From Streptomyces sp. NBC_01788 (GTDB taxonomy: Bacteria; Actinomycetota; Actinomycetes; Streptomycetales; Streptomycetaceae), in contig NZ_CP109090.1 of NCBI RefSeq assembly GCF_035917575.1, forward strand, positions 3,720,001-3,784,000: a DNA stretch of 64,000 bases, read 5' to 3'. Positions 27,545-36,620 of this stretch are shown here, one piece after another (position 1 is the first letter of the stretch; each line of letters begins with the position of its first letter). Made by a program: the position numbers and the translations under genes. A model generated the notes under the pieces. That model worked only from the letters and a program-made list of their open reading frames with translations. It was not told the origin of the DNA and ran no database searches.

Positions 27545-28394
27545 GCACAGCCTGACGTCCAGCCGCGTCGCCAGTTCGGAAGGCCGCGTTTCCGGGATGC
27601 TCACCGGTTTTCCCCGCGGCCAGGGTGTCCGCCAGCGCCGACAGACTCTGGTTCTGCGTCCCGCGCGCCCAGCAAAACGCCAGCGTGGTGGGCGGCAGGT
27701 CGGTCACCGGCACGGCCGCGACATCGCCGGGCAGGCGGTCGGCCACCGCCGACCCGACCACGGTCACAAGACGGCCGAGGGCGACCCGGTCCATGATCTC
27801 GTCAAGTCCGGCCTCCGGACAGTGGGCGCGGTAGCCCGGCTCACCCTGGAGGTCAACGACGGCAACCTCCGCCCGACCCGCCAGGTGGTGGTCTCCGGGC
27901 AGCAACGCGACCGGGAGTTCCTCGCCCACCTCAATGCCGCTCAGGCCTGTCAGGTCCTCACTGCCGACGCACACCAGGGCCGCATCCGCGAGCCCGTCGC
28001 GCACCGCGCCCGCACGGTCGTGCGTGAAGATCAGCTCGGGCGCGGGCCCGCTGTACTGACGCAGCAGCTCCGAAAGCAGCCCGCTACCGGTTCCGGGGCG
28101 GACGGCAACGACGAAGCGGGGCGTATCGGCGGATCGTTGGGTGCGCCGTACCGCAACGTCGAGCCGGCGCAGCAGCCGCCGGCACTCGTCGCGGAATGTA
28201 CGGCCCGCGTCCGTCAGTTCCACCCGCCGGCTCGTCCGGTTCAGCAGACGGACGCCCATGCGCCGCTCCAGGCGGGCGATGGCACGCGAGAGCACCGGCT
28301 GTGTGATGCCCAGGTTCTCCGCCGCACGGCTGAAGTGGAGTTCCTCAGCCACTGCCGCGAAGTACACGAGTTCACGCGTCTCCAGGCGATCCAT
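27492..28394 (-). CDS. LysR-family transcriptional regulator
   Basis: 300 residues: N-terminal winged helix-turn-helix (ELVYFAAVAEELHFSRAAENLGITQPVLSRAIARLE) and a periplasmic-binding-like effector domain. It is divergent from the SnoaL-like gene, so it probably regulates that gene and itself; a short palindrome ATGTCACAT (28414-28422) in the shared spacer is a candidate half-site. TACCCT at 28401-28406 is 6 bases before the ATG, which points to a leaderless start at 28394 rather than the longer frame. Its C-terminus is Pro/Ala-rich and overlaps the convergent SUMF1-like gene. Confidence 0.85.
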   Translation of the reverse strand: MDRLETRELVYFAAVAEELHFSRAAENLGITQPVLSRAIARLERRMGVRLLNRTSRRVELTDAGRTFRDECRRLLRRLDVAVRRTQRSADTPRFVVAVRPGTGSGLLSELLRQYSGPAPELIFTHDRAGAVRDGLADAALVCVGSEDLTGLSGIEVGEELPVALLPGDHHLAGRAEVAVVDLQGEPGYRAHCPEAGLDEIMDRVALGRLVTVVGSAVADRLPGDVAAVPVTDLPPTTLAFCWARGTQNQSLSALADTLAAGKTGEHPGNAAFRTGDAAGRQAVLSTPPDRLAQVRPDGPR

Positions 28395-28597
28395 GCCTCC
28401 AGGGTATCGCCGCATGTCACATCGGTCATGGCTGGGAACACACGGGGTCTGGTCGACTGAACGCAAACGCGTGGGCCGCTGCCGAAGCCCGAGCCCGATC
28501 CCGCAGCGGTCCATCCACGTCCACACCCCCCGATGCCGCGGCACCGCCACAGTGCGGCAGGGCCGCGAGCCACGCAGTACACGAGGAGAGCCGAACC

Positions 28598-29086
28598 ATG
28601 ACCAGTGAGCGCGAAGTGCAGGAGGTACTCGCCCGCTACGTCCGTGCCACGGACGCGCGCGACGGCAAGGCACAGGGCGCGTTGTTCACGGACGACGCGG
28701 TCGTGCGGATCCACGCCAAGACCGGCCAGGGGACCTACGAGCCGGTCGGCGAGCCTCTGATCGGCGGTGTGGCCGTGCGGTACGCGGTCGAGAACTTCAT
28801 GGAACCGCACCCGGAGGGCGGCTCCAGCCACCACACCACCTCGGACTGCATCATCGAGGTCGACGGCGACAGCGCCCATCTCAACGCACAGTTCGTCGTG
28901 TTCCGGGTACGCGCCCGGCGCCGCCCCGAAACCGGCTGGACGGAAGGCGCGTTGGGCGCGCAGGGCACCGTGGAGCCGTACGAGTCGGGCTACTACGACA
29001 CCTGGCTGCGCCGTATGAACGGCGAGTGGAAGATCGTTCGCCATGACGTCCTGATGGACATGCCGATGGCCATACCGGAAGTGTGA
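28598..29086 (+). CDS. SnoaL-like (NTF2-fold) protein
   Basis: 162 residues with the NTF2-like pattern of N-terminal helix (EVQEVLARYVRATDARDG), AxxFTDDAVV, a HHTTSDCIIEVDGD strand region and a final GEWKIVRHDVLMD strand. Members are polyketide cyclases, dehydratases, limonene-epoxide hydrolases or non-catalytic. It has a strong GAGGAG ribosome-binding site and is divergent from a LysR regulator, the usual layout for an inducible single-target pair. Substrate unknown. Confidence 0.78.
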   Translation: MTSEREVQEVLARYVRATDARDGKAQGALFTDDAVVRIHAKTGQGTYEPVGEPLIGGVAVRYAVENFMEPHPEGGSSHHTTSDCIIEVDGDSAHLNAQFVVFRVRARRRPETGWTEGALGAQGTVEPYESGYYDTWLRRMNGEWKIVRHDVLMDMPMAIPEV

Positions 29087-29109
29087 CGTGAAGGCCGCGG
29101 TCCACCGCC

Positions 29110-29154
29110 GGCCTGACCGTCCGCGTGTACGCGCACCTGATGCCGTCCAGCCGA
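29110..29154 (+). pseudogene. Relic of a tyrosine recombinase (integrase) C-terminus
   Basis: The translation GLTVRVYAHLMPSS matches the end of actinobacterial phage-type integrases, whose final active-site Tyr lies in a VYxHLMPSS-like segment. Only about 15 codons survive and the flanks do not continue the domain, so this is a remnant of a lost integrative element. Confidence 0.5.
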
Positions 29155-29352
29155 CGTCCACCACCAAGGGCGTGTTTCCGCAGGTCAACACGGCTCTCAG
29201 CATGGGGCAGGCTGCTAACGCCACCCCCTCCGGAACAACGAAGAGACCACCCATCCGGTCACCCGAATGGCGCAACAAGACGTGCCACCCACATTGGTGA
29301 AGATCAAGCTGACTAGTGCCCCAACCGAGGCAATCCGTGAAAGGGGAACCGA

Positions 29353-29568
29353 ATGCGCACTCGACGAATCCTCGCCGCCGCCATCGCCACGGCAGCCCTC
29401 GCCGGACTCGGCCTCACAGGCGCCGCCACCGCCACCGCCGCCACCACACAGGGTGGTCCCTCCTACGTCACCCCTTCTCAGTGTGAGGAGGGCGGCGGAA
29501 AGCCCATGATCAATGAGCCGGGCAACCCCTGCAAGGGCGGTAAGTACGACGGGCAGCCGGTCGACTAA
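29353..29568 (+). CDS. Small secreted protein with two cysteines
   Basis: 71 residues. A signal peptide (RRILAAAIATAALAGLGLTGAATATA) is followed by about 40 mature residues with Cys in PSQCEEGGG and NPCKGGKYDG, probably one disulfide. No family recognised. AAAGGGGAACC lies just before the ATG and a terminator follows the stop. Confidence 0.75.
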   Translation: MRTRRILAAAIATAALAGLGLTGAATATAATTQGGPSYVTPSQCEEGGGKPMINEPGNPCKGGKYDGQPVD

Positions 29569-29578
29569 ACCCCACAAG

Positions 29579-29607
29579 GCGCCCCGCGGCCACGCGCCGC
29601 GGGGCGC
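29579..29607 (+). terminator. Terminator of the small secreted protein gene
   Basis: 12-bp perfect stem GCGCCCCGCGGC with its complement, 5-base loop, 11 bp after the stop. Confidence 0.8.
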
Positions 29608-29724
29608 TCCCGCGCGAGCGTAGCCGGGAGAGCCGCAGGGACTTGTGCCGCCCCGTCGGGCACGCCAGGTCCGAGTCGGCCCGGAAGCACGCGGCGGGCG
29701 GGAGCTCCTGAATGGACTCGAAAA

Positions 29725-29761
29725 TGCCCCCGATCCGCGCCATAAGCGCAGGTCGGGGGCA
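29725..29761 (-). terminator. Terminator of gpmA
   Basis: Stem TGCCCCCGA / TCGGGGGCA; on the minus strand it is followed by TTTT (29721-29724), so it resembles a classical intrinsic terminator. It begins 13 bp past the gpmA stop. Confidence 0.75.
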
Positions 29762-29773
29762 CGATCACAAACC

Positions 29774-30535
29774 CTACTTCTTCTTGCCCTGGTTCTTGAC
29801 CGCCTCTATGGCGGCTGCCGCGGCGGTCGGGTCGAGGTACTTGCCGCCCGGGGTGACGGGGCGGAAGTCGGCGTCGAGTTCGTAGGAGAGGGGGATGCCG
29901 GTGGGGATGTTGAGGCCCGCGATGTCGGCGTCCGAGATCTGGTCGAGGTGCTTGACCAGCGCGCGCAGGCTGTTGCCGTGGGCGGCGATCAGGACCGTGC
30001 GGCCGGCCAGGAGGTCGGGGACGACCGAGTCGAACCAGTACGGGAGCATGCGGACGACGACGTCCTTCAGGCACTCCGTCTGCGGACGCAGCTCCGGCGG
30101 GAGGTTCGCGTAGCGCGCGTCGGAGAACTGGGAGTACTCGGCGTCGCGGTCCAGCGCCGGCGGCGGGGTGTCGTAGGAGCGGCGCCACAGCATGAACTGC
30201 TCCTCGCCGAACTCCTGAAGGGTCTGGGCCTTGTCCTTGCCCTGGAGGGCACCGTAGTGGCGCTCGTTCAGGCGCCAGGAGCGGTGGACCGGGATCCAGT
30301 GGCGGTCGGCGGCCTCCAGCGCGAGCTGGGCCGTGCGGATCGCGCGCTTCTGGACGGAGGTGTGGACCACGTCGGGCAGCAGGCCGGCGTCCTTCAGCAG
30401 CTCACCGCCGCGGATCGCCTCCTTCTCGCCCTTCTCGTTGAGGTTGACGTCCACCCAGCCGGTGAACAGGTTCTTCGCGTTCCACTCGCTCTCGCCGTGG
30501 CGGAGCAGGATCAGCTTGTACGGTGCGTCGGCCAT
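29774..30535 (-). CDS. gpmA: 2,3-bisphosphoglycerate-dependent phosphoglycerate mutase
   Basis: Glycolytic enzyme interconverting 3- and 2-phosphoglycerate through a phosphohistidine. The 253-residue protein has the catalytic motif [18 protein letters not shown] (His13), the [15 protein letters not shown] and [15 protein letters not shown] segments that bind the carboxylate and phosphate, and the second active-site His in [15 protein letters not shown]. Length and motifs match the dPGM family. Confidence 0.97.
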   Translation of the reverse strand: MADAPYKLILLRHGESEWNAKNLFTGWVDVNLNEKGEKEAIRGGELLKDAGLLPDVVHTSVQKRAIRTAQLALEAADRHWIPVHRSWRLNERHYGALQGKDKAQTLQEFGEEQFMLWRRSYDTPPPALDRDAEYSQFSDARYANLPPELRPQTECLKDVVVRMLPYWFDSVVPDLLAGRTVLIAAHGNSLRALVKHLDQISDADIAGLNIPTGIPLSYELDADFRPVTPGGKYLDPTAAAAAIEAVKNQGKKK

Positions 30536-30721
30536 GCCTCAGAGCGTAATCCACGCATTCGGGCCCCTGCCCCGGCGCCCAGCAGGCGGACGGCAGCCCC
30601 CGGCGCAGCCCCGACAGTTGACGGCTTCTGTTAATCGAGTGGTCCTGCACGGCCGCCGCCACGTAAGTTGTGCTCGCCGCTTCAGCCGCTTACATCCGCG
30701 TACATCCCCGGGGGGTCGTCC

Positions 30722-31984
30722 ATGTCCGTCGCCAGTCTCAGACGCGCCGCCCGCGAGACCGTCTCCGGGCTCCCCCGAGAGTTCTGGTGGCTGTGGACCA
30801 GCACCCTCGTCAACCGGCTCGGCGCCTTCGTCGCCACGTTCATGGCGCTGTACCTGACCCTGGACCGCGGCTACTCCGCCTCGTACGCCGGTCTGGTCGC
30901 CGCGCTGCACGGGCTCGGAGGGGTCGTCTCCTCGCTCGCCGGGGGCGTGATGGCCGACCGGCTGGGACGGCGGCCGACCCTGCTCGTCGCCCAGTCCGCC
31001 ACCGCCGTGTCCGTCGCGGCGCTCGGGTTCGTCCGGGACCCCGTCGCCATCGCCGCCGTCGCCTTCCTGGTCGGCATGGCCAGCAACGCCTCCCGGCCCG
31101 CCGTGCAGGCGATGATGGCCGACATCGTGCGGCCCGAGGACCGGGTCCGCGCCTTCTCCCTCAACTACTGGGCCGTCAACCTCGGCTTCGCCATCTCCTC
31201 CATGGCGGCCGGCTTCATCGCCGAGTACAGCTATCTCGCCGGCTTCCTGATCGAGGCCGCGATGACGATGGCCTGCGCGATCGTCGTCTTCCTGAAGCTG
31301 CCCGAGTCCCGGCCGGTTCCGGACGCGCACGCGAGCCACGACGGCGGCGACCCCGTCCGGCTGTGGACCGTCCTGCGGGACGGGCGGTTCATGGGCGTCG
31401 TCGGAACGTCCTTCCTGATCGCGGTCGTCTTCCAGCAGGGGTCGGTCGGGCTGCCGATCGCCATGGGCCGGGCCGGCTTCACGCCCGCCGACTACGGCAC
31501 GGCCCTCGCCGTCAACGGGTTCCTGATCGTCGCCCTGCAGATCCCGGTCACCCGTTTCATCGAGCATCGGGACCCCGGACGGCTGCTGATCGTCTCCGCG
31601 CTCCTCGCCGGGTACGGATTCGGGCTCACGGCGTTCGCCGGCTCGGTGGGCGTGTTCGCGCTCACGGTGTGCGTGTGGACGCTCGGCGAGATGATCAACG
31701 CGCCCACCCAGACCGGGCTGGTCGTCCGGCTCTCCCCGGCGCACGGGCGCGGGCGCTACCAGGGCGTCTACACCCTGTCCTGGTCGGTGGCCGCCCTGGT
31801 CGCGCCCCTGATGTCCGGCACCGTCATCGACCGGTTCGGCGCCGAGTGGCTGTGGGGCATGTGCGCGGCCGTCGGCACGGCCGCCGCCCTCGGCTACTGG
31901 GCCCTGATGCACCGCCTGCCGAAGGCCGGGCCGGCCGTCGCGGAATCCCGCGCCGAGCCCCGTACCGAGGTCGGCGCCGCGTGA
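30722..31984 (+). CDS. MFS transporter, drug-efflux-like
   Basis: 420 residues with 12 predicted transmembrane helices. The loop motif between helices 2 and 3 is GGVMADRLGRRPTLLVAQ, the classical MFS motif A. Homologous proteins are multidrug or metabolite exporters; the substrate is not predictable. ATG 30722 is chosen just after a GGGGGG ribosome-binding segment and before the first helix. Divergent from gpmA. Confidence 0.88.
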   Translation: MSVASLRRAARETVSGLPREFWWLWTSTLVNRLGAFVATFMALYLTLDRGYSASYAGLVAALHGLGGVVSSLAGGVMADRLGRRPTLLVAQSATAVSVAALGFVRDPVAIAAVAFLVGMASNASRPAVQAMMADIVRPEDRVRAFSLNYWAVNLGFAISSMAAGFIAEYSYLAGFLIEAAMTMACAIVVFLKLPESRPVPDAHASHDGGDPVRLWTVLRDGRFMGVVGTSFLIAVVFQQGSVGLPIAMGRAGFTPADYGTALAVNGFLIVALQIPVTRFIEHRDPGRLLIVSALLAGYGFGLTAFAGSVGVFALTVCVWTLGEMINAPTQTGLVVRLSPAHGRGRYQGVYTLSWSVAALVAPLMSGTVIDRFGAEWLWGMCAAVGTAAALGYWALMHRLPKAGPAVAESRAEPRTEVGAA

Positions 31985-32031
31985 GGCGGGGGGAGTAGTC
32001 ACCAGCCGGAGGCGGCACTTGGCGGCGGCGT

Positions 32032-32165
32032 CACCACGGACGCCTCCGCCCGGTGCCGTCTCCGCACCACGGACGCCTCCGCCCAGTGCCGCCTCCGCTC
32101 TACGGATACCTCAGCTCTACGGATACCTCAGCACCACGAATACCTCCGCTCTACGGATGCATCCG
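32032..32165. repeat. Degenerate 16-17-bp tandem repeat, eight units
   Basis: Units include CACCACGGACGCCTCCG (32032 and 32065), CCCGGTGCCGTCTCCG-like (32049, 32082), CTCTACGGATACCTCAG (32098 and 32115), CACCACGAATACCTCCG (32132) and CTCTACGGATGCATCCG (32149). The array runs from the MFS gene's downstream side into the last codons of the DUF2000 gene. Confidence 0.8.
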
Positions 32166-32579
32166 CGCACCCTTCAGCACCTTGTCCACCGCGTTGCGCG
32201 GGCCGTACACCGCGAGCCCCACGAGATCCAGCTCGGCGGTCGGCACGGCCCGGACCGCGGCCCGGTTGTCGCGGTCGTTGCCCGTGGTGAACAGGTCGGA
32301 GGTGAAGACCGCGCGCGGCAGGGACCGGGACAGGGCCCGCCCGTGCGCCGCCGTCAGCGTCTCCTTGGTGCCCTGGAAGACCAGCACCGGCTGGCGGAAC
32401 ATCGGCAGGTAGGGCACCTCGCCGGCGTCCTCGTACGGCTCCCCGATCACCTCGGGGACCGTCGTGCCGAGGCCGCTGACCAGGAACGCGGTGACGTTCA
32501 GGCGCTGCCAGGGCTCCAGGTCCTCGCGCAGCAGGACGGCGATCTTGGTGTCGAAGCGGATGGGCTGCTCGTCGTTCAT
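32151..32579 (-). CDS. DUF2000-family protein
   Basis: 142 residues of the DUF2000 family: FDTKIAVLLREDLEPWQRLNVTAFLVSGLG at the N-terminus, then a PMFRQPVLVFQGT core. Family members are small cytoplasmic proteins of unknown function, often next to AraC regulators. The ATG (32579) overlaps the ATG of the divergent AraC gene in the tetranucleotide CATG. Its last codons lie within the 17-bp repeat array. Confidence 0.83.
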   Translation of the reverse strand: MNDEQPIRFDTKIAVLLREDLEPWQRLNVTAFLVSGLGTTVPEVIGEPYEDAGEVPYLPMFRQPVLVFQGTKETLTAAHGRALSRSLPRAVFTSDLFTTGNDRDNRAAVRAVPTAELDLVGLAVYGPRNAVDKVLKGARMHP

Positions 32580-33393
32580 GGCCCCGCAGCGGAACGTCTC
32601 CGCCTGGCGCCCGCGTGTCCCGGGCGTCGTGGAGGTGTTCCACGCGCACTTCACCGAGTACGCCTACCCGATGCACGTGCACGAGGCGTGGACGCTGCTG
32701 ATCGTGGACGACGGCGCCGTACGGTACGACCTGGACCGGCACGAGCACGGCACCCCGCACGACACCGTGTCCCTGCTGCCGCCGCACGTCCCGCACAACG
32801 GCTCGCCCGTCGGCCCGCGCGGCTTCCGCAAGCGGGTGCTGTACCTGGACGCCTCCCACCTGGGCGACGAGCTCATCGGGGCGGCCGTGGACGGGCCGGA
32901 CCTGCGTGATCCGGTGCTGCGGCGGCGGGTCGGACAGGTGCACACCGCGCTCACGCTGCCCGGTGACGAGCTGGAGGCGGAGAGCCGGCTGACGCTCATC
33001 GGTGAACGGCTGCGCACGCATCTGCGGCCACGGCTCGCTGTCGGGGCCCCGCGCCGCGACCCCGCCCTCGCCCGCCAGGTGCGCGAACTGCTCGACGAGC
33101 GGCTGCCGCAGGGTGTCACCCTCGACGAGGCGTCGGCCCTGGTGCAGGCCCATCCCGCCCATTTGGTACGGGCGTTCAGCGGTGCCTACGGCATCGCTCC
33201 GCACCAGTACCTGATGTCCCGCCGGGTGGACCGCGCCCGCCGGCTGCTGCTGGCGGGGCGGAAGCCGGCCGAGGTGGCCGCCGAGACCGGCTTCTACGAC
33301 CAGGCCCATCTCACCCGGCACTTCAGGAGACTCGTGGGAGTGACTCCGGGGCGGTACGGCCGCGGGACCTCGCGAGGCAGGCCCGGGACGTGA
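32578..33393 (+). CDS. AraC-family transcriptional regulator
   Basis: 271 residues: N-terminal cupin-like sensor domain (FHAHFTEYAYPMHVHEAWTLLIVDDG... with HxH and later LLPPHVPHNG) and a C-terminal double helix-turn-helix (GVTLDEASALVQAHPAHLVRAF... PAEVAAETGFYDQAHLTRHFRRLVGVTPGRY). ATG 32578 shares CATG with the start of the divergent DUF2000 gene; the longer in-frame start (32464) would lie wholly inside that gene. It probably regulates DUF2000 and itself. Confidence 0.87.
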   Translation: MAPQRNVSAWRPRVPGVVEVFHAHFTEYAYPMHVHEAWTLLIVDDGAVRYDLDRHEHGTPHDTVSLLPPHVPHNGSPVGPRGFRKRVLYLDASHLGDELIGAAVDGPDLRDPVLRRRVGQVHTALTLPGDELEAESRLTLIGERLRTHLRPRLAVGAPRRDPALARQVRELLDERLPQGVTLDEASALVQAHPAHLVRAFSGAYGIAPHQYLMSRRVDRARRLLLAGRKPAEVAAETGFYDQAHLTRHFRRLVGVTPGRYGRGTSRGRPGT

Positions 33394-33406
33394 AGCCAGG
33401 CGGGCG

Positions 33407-33934
33407 TCAGTCGGCCGGACGCCGGGTCAGGTGCGCGAACGCCTCCAGGTTGCGGGTCGATTCGCCGCGCGAGACGCGCCAGGCGTACTCACGGCGGATC
33501 GCCGAGGCGAAGCCGAGTTCCAGCAGGGTGTTGAAGCTGCCGTCGGCCGCCTCCAGGACCTGCCCGAGCAGCCGGTCGACCTCGTCGGCGGTCACCGCGG
33601 CCAGCGGCAGCCGGCCGGTGACGTAGACGTCGCCGAGCTGGTCGACGGCGTAACTCACGCCGTACAGCTTGAGGTTGCGCTCCAGCAGCCAGCGGTGGAC
33701 GGCGGACTCGTTCTCGTCGGGGTGGCGGATGACGAAGGCGTTCAGGGACAGCGAGTGCCGGCCGACGATCATCGACAGGGTGGTCGACAGCTTGCGGGTG
33801 CCGGGAAGCTTCACGACGTAGGTGCCGGACCGCGGGCTCTCCCACTCCAGTTCGGCGCCCTTGAGCACGTCCTCGACGACCCGCGTCGCCCGTTGCTGCT
33901 CCGCCTCACCCGTGGCACCCGTGGCGCTACCCAT
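33407..33934 (-). CDS. YbjN-domain protein
   Basis: 175 residues, YbjN family (type III secretion chaperone-like fold): visible landmarks are [28 protein letters not shown] and [38 protein letters not shown]. Function unknown. Its start overlaps the end of mshA by 8 bp, so it is translated from the mshA transcript; this pairing is conserved in Streptomyces. Confidence 0.85.
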   Translation of the reverse strand: MGSATGATGEAEQQRATRVVEDVLKGAELEWESPRSGTYVVKLPGTRKLSTTLSMIVGRHSLSLNAFVIRHPDENESAVHRWLLERNLKLYGVSYAVDQLGDVYVTGRLPLAAVTADEVDRLLGQVLEAADGSFNTLLELGFASAIRREYAWRVSRGESTRNLEAFAHLTRRPAD

Positions 33935-35264
33935 GGGGCGAGCGTACGCGACGCCGGTGGGCCTGCAACGCGGCCGTGTACACGTCGGCCGTGGCCGCCG
34001 CCGACGCGTCCCAGCCGAAGAACCGCGCGTGCCGGGCGGCGGCGGCGCCCATCCGGTCGGCGAGGTGCGGGGTGTCGGCGAAGCGGCTCAGCATGTGCGC
34101 GTAGTCGGCCGGGTCGTGGCCCTGGACCAGGAATCCGGTCTCGCCGTCCCGTACGGCCACCGGCAGCCCGCCGACCGAGGCGGCGAGGACCGGGGTGCCG
34201 GTGGCCTGCGCCTCTATCGCGACGAGGCCGAAGGACTCGCTGTAGGAGGGCATGACCAGGACGGACGCGGCCCGGAACCAGTCGGCCAGCCGGTCCTGCC
34301 CGACCGGCGGGCAGAACCGTACGACGTCGGCGATGCCGAGCCGGGCGGCCAGTTTCTGCAGCCCCTCCGGCTTGGCGAGGCCGCTGCCGCTCGGGCCGCC
34401 GACGACGGGTACGACGATGCGGGAGCGCAGCTCGGGCCGCCGGTCGAGGAGCACGCCCACGGCCCTCAGCAGCACGTCGGGGGCCTTGAGCGGCTGTATA
34501 CGCCCGGCGAACAGCGGGATCAGGGCGTCCTGCGGCAGGCCGAGGCGGGCGCGGGCGGCGGCGCGGCCGTCGCCGGGGCGGAAGCGGGTGAGGTTCACGC
34601 CGGGGTGCACGACGGCGACCTTGGCGGGGTCGGCGCTGTAGTGCCGTACGAGTTCGCCCGCCTCCTCGTCGGTGTTGGCGATCAGCCGGTCGGCGGCGGT
34701 GACGATCTGGGTCTCGCCGATGACGCGGGCGGCGGGCTCGGGGGTGTCGCCCATGGCCAGGCTGGCGTTCTTGACCTTGGCCATGGTGTGCATGGCGTGC
34801 ACCAGGGGGACGCCCCAGCGCTGGGCGGCGAGCCAGCCGACGTGGCCGGAGAGCCAGTAGTGGGAGTGGACGAGGTCGTAGTGACCGGGGCGTTGGCCGG
34901 CCCAGGCCTGCATCACGCCGTGCGTGAAGGCGCAGAGCTGGGCGGGCAGGTCCTCCTTGGCCAGGCCCTCGTAGGGGCCGGCGTCGACGTGCCGGACGAG
35001 GACGCCCGGGGACAGTTCGACGGCGGGCGGCAGGTCCCCCGCGGTGGCCCTGGTGAAGACCTCGACCTCGACGCCCTGGGCGGCCAGCCGCTGGGCCAGC
35101 TCCACGATGTAGACGTTCATGCCGCCGGCGTCGCCCGTGCCGGGCTGGTGGAGCGGTGAGGTGTGCACGGAGAGCATGGCGACGCGCCGGGGCCGACGGT
35201 GCAGCCGCAGCCGCGTGGGTGCCGTCGGGGAACGACGCCCGAGCCTGCTGACGTACTGGCTCAC
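33927..35264 (-). CDS. mshA: D-inositol-3-phosphate glycosyltransferase (mycothiol synthesis)
   Basis: First enzyme of mycothiol synthesis; it joins GlcNAc from UDP-GlcNAc to 1-L-myo-inositol-1-phosphate. 445-residue GT-B enzyme: acceptor domain with [20 protein letters not shown] near residue 33 and [31 protein letters not shown], donor domain with [12 protein letters not shown] and [27 protein letters not shown]. The GTG at 35264 follows GAGGAGGAA. The product thiol is the actinobacterial functional counterpart of glutathione. Confidence 0.95.
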   Translation of the reverse strand: MSQYVSRLGRRSPTAPTRLRLHRRPRRVAMLSVHTSPLHQPGTGDAGGMNVYIVELAQRLAAQGVEVEVFTRATAGDLPPAVELSPGVLVRHVDAGPYEGLAKEDLPAQLCAFTHGVMQAWAGQRPGHYDLVHSHYWLSGHVGWLAAQRWGVPLVHAMHTMAKVKNASLAMGDTPEPAARVIGETQIVTAADRLIANTDEEAGELVRHYSADPAKVAVVHPGVNLTRFRPGDGRAAARARLGLPQDALIPLFAGRIQPLKAPDVLLRAVGVLLDRRPELRSRIVVPVVGGPSGSGLAKPEGLQKLAARLGIADVVRFCPPVGQDRLADWFRAASVLVMPSYSESFGLVAIEAQATGTPVLAASVGGLPVAVRDGETGFLVQGHDPADYAHMLSRFADTPHLADRMGAAAARHARFFGWDASAAATADVYTAALQAHRRRVRSPHG

Positions 35265-35571
35265 GTGGCGTTCCTCCTCGTTACGGGCATGCCGAGGGCG
35301 CCGAGCGCCCTCCAAGACCCAACGCCGGAGGCCCCGACTCCATTTCCGCACCCGGTTCCTTTACCCAATCATTACCGACTCTCGCTCAACCGTTCGACCC
35401 CGGTGGGCGTGCCGCCCGGGCGCGACCGGCGCGCGGCGGACTGCGGGTACCGCAAAAGCACGGCGCGACGCACGCGCACGCGACCTGATGGAACGGCGTC
35501 GCACAGGCCCGCGAGGGAGGGGGTGGTACGTCCGTGCCGTGCGGGCCGAGGGGCGCCATACCCTCGTATGC
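35265..35571. other. Divergent promoter region, mshA / methyltransferase
   Basis: 307 bp with no gene. It should hold both promoters; the -10 TACCCT of the methyltransferase (35559-35564) is the clearest element. Confidence 0.5.
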
Positions 35572-36420
35572 ATGACATCCCGCGCAGCGACCCTCCCCCA
35601 CTCTCGGCTTCGCTCGAGAGTGGGGACCCCCGTCGTGGGAACGGTGACGCGCGGGACGACCAACCCCAACCGGCTCCGCCGCATGGACCGCTGGATCGCG
35701 GCCGTGCACGGCGCCGAACTGCGCCGCGCCGCCGATCCGGTGGCGGTCGACCTCGGCTACGGCGCCGCCCCCTGGACGGCGGTCGAGCTGCTGACCCGGC
35801 TGCGCACCGCCGCTCCCCGCGCGCGCGTGGTCGGCGTCGAGATCGAACCGGCCCGGGTCACGGCCGCCAAGCCGTACGAGCGCGAAGGACTCGTCTTCCG
35901 TCACGGCGGCTTCGAGGTTCCCGTCCCGCGGCGCCCCCACCTCATCCGCGCGGCGAACGTGCTGCGGCAGTACGACGAGGGAGATGTCGCCGCCGTCTGG
36001 GAGCGACTGCGCGCGCGGCTCGCCCCGGCGGACGGGCACTCGCGCGGAGGGCTGCTGGTCGAGGGCACCTGCGACGAGATCGGCCGCCGGCACGTCTGGG
36101 TCGCGCTCGGTCCCGAGGGCCCCCGCACGGTGACCTTCGCCACCCGGCTCGGCTCTCTGGACCGACCGTCCGACCTGGCTGAACGCCTCCCGAAGGCACT
36201 CATCCACCGCAATGTCCGGGGCGAGCCGGTGCACGCCTTCCTGCGCGATTTCGACCGCGCCTGGGCGAGCGCGGCGCCGTACGCCTCCTACGGCGCCCGG
36301 CAGCGCTGGATCCGCTCGGTGCGCGACCTGGCGGCCGACTGGCCGGTGACGGACGGTCCGACGCGGTGGCGGCAGGGCGAAGTGACGATCGACTGGCGGG
36401 CGTTGGCGCCGCGGAACTGA
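35572..36420 (+). CDS. Class I SAM-dependent methyltransferase-like protein
   Basis: 282 residues with a Rossmann methyltransferase motif I (PVAVDLGYGAAPWTAVELL) and an acidic motif II (RVVGVEIEPARVTAA). Substrate unknown. The start ATG 35572 lacks a ribosome-binding site but has TACCCT 7 bases upstream, so it is read as leaderless. The first 20 or so codons are formed by a dispersed inverted repeat (35591-35630); a later start near GTG 35644 (VTRGTTNPNRLRRMDRW) is therefore possible. Confidence 0.75.
   Translation: MTSRAATLPHSRLRSRVGTPVVGTVTRGTTNPNRLRRMDRWIAAVHGAELRRAADPVAVDLGYGAAPWTAVELLTRLRTAAPRARVVGVEIEPARVTAAKPYEREGLVFRHGGFEVPVPRRPHLIRAANVLRQYDEGDVAAVWERLRARLAPADGHSRGGLLVEGTCDEIGRRHVWVALGPEGPRTVTFATRLGSLDRPSDLAERLPKALIHRNVRGEPVHAFLRDFDRAWASAAPYASYGARQRWIRSVRDLAADWPVTDGPTRWRQGEVTIDWRALAPRN
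35591..35630. repeat. Dispersed inverted repeat inside the methyltransferase 5' end
   Basis: CCCCACTCTCG (35594-35604) and its exact complement (35613-35623) form an 11-bp stem around GCTTCGCT, flanked by CTCCC and ACCCCCG. This is a common Streptomyces chromosomal repeat type, usually noncoding. Confidence 0.65.
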
Positions 36421-36620
36421 CCGGCGACCAGCCGCGCGGCGGCCGGACGACCGCCCGCGCAACCGCCGTGACCTGCGGGGAACGATCTTTGCGGGTCGTT
36501 CGTCACACAGACGGGGAGATCGCCGGGAGATCGCCACACCTCTGTCGCTTTGCGCCGAGTCGTGGCACGATCACCCGAGCGTCTGCATGTTACTGACGGT
36601 TAACCAGCTGGGGGGCGAGT

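Noticed and set aside
36421..36620. Possible c-di-AMP (ydaO) riboswitch upstream of the NlpC/P60 gene
   Set aside because: Such riboswitches precede some actinobacterial cell-wall hydrolases, but the conserved core segments could not be found here and the spacer is only 200 bp.
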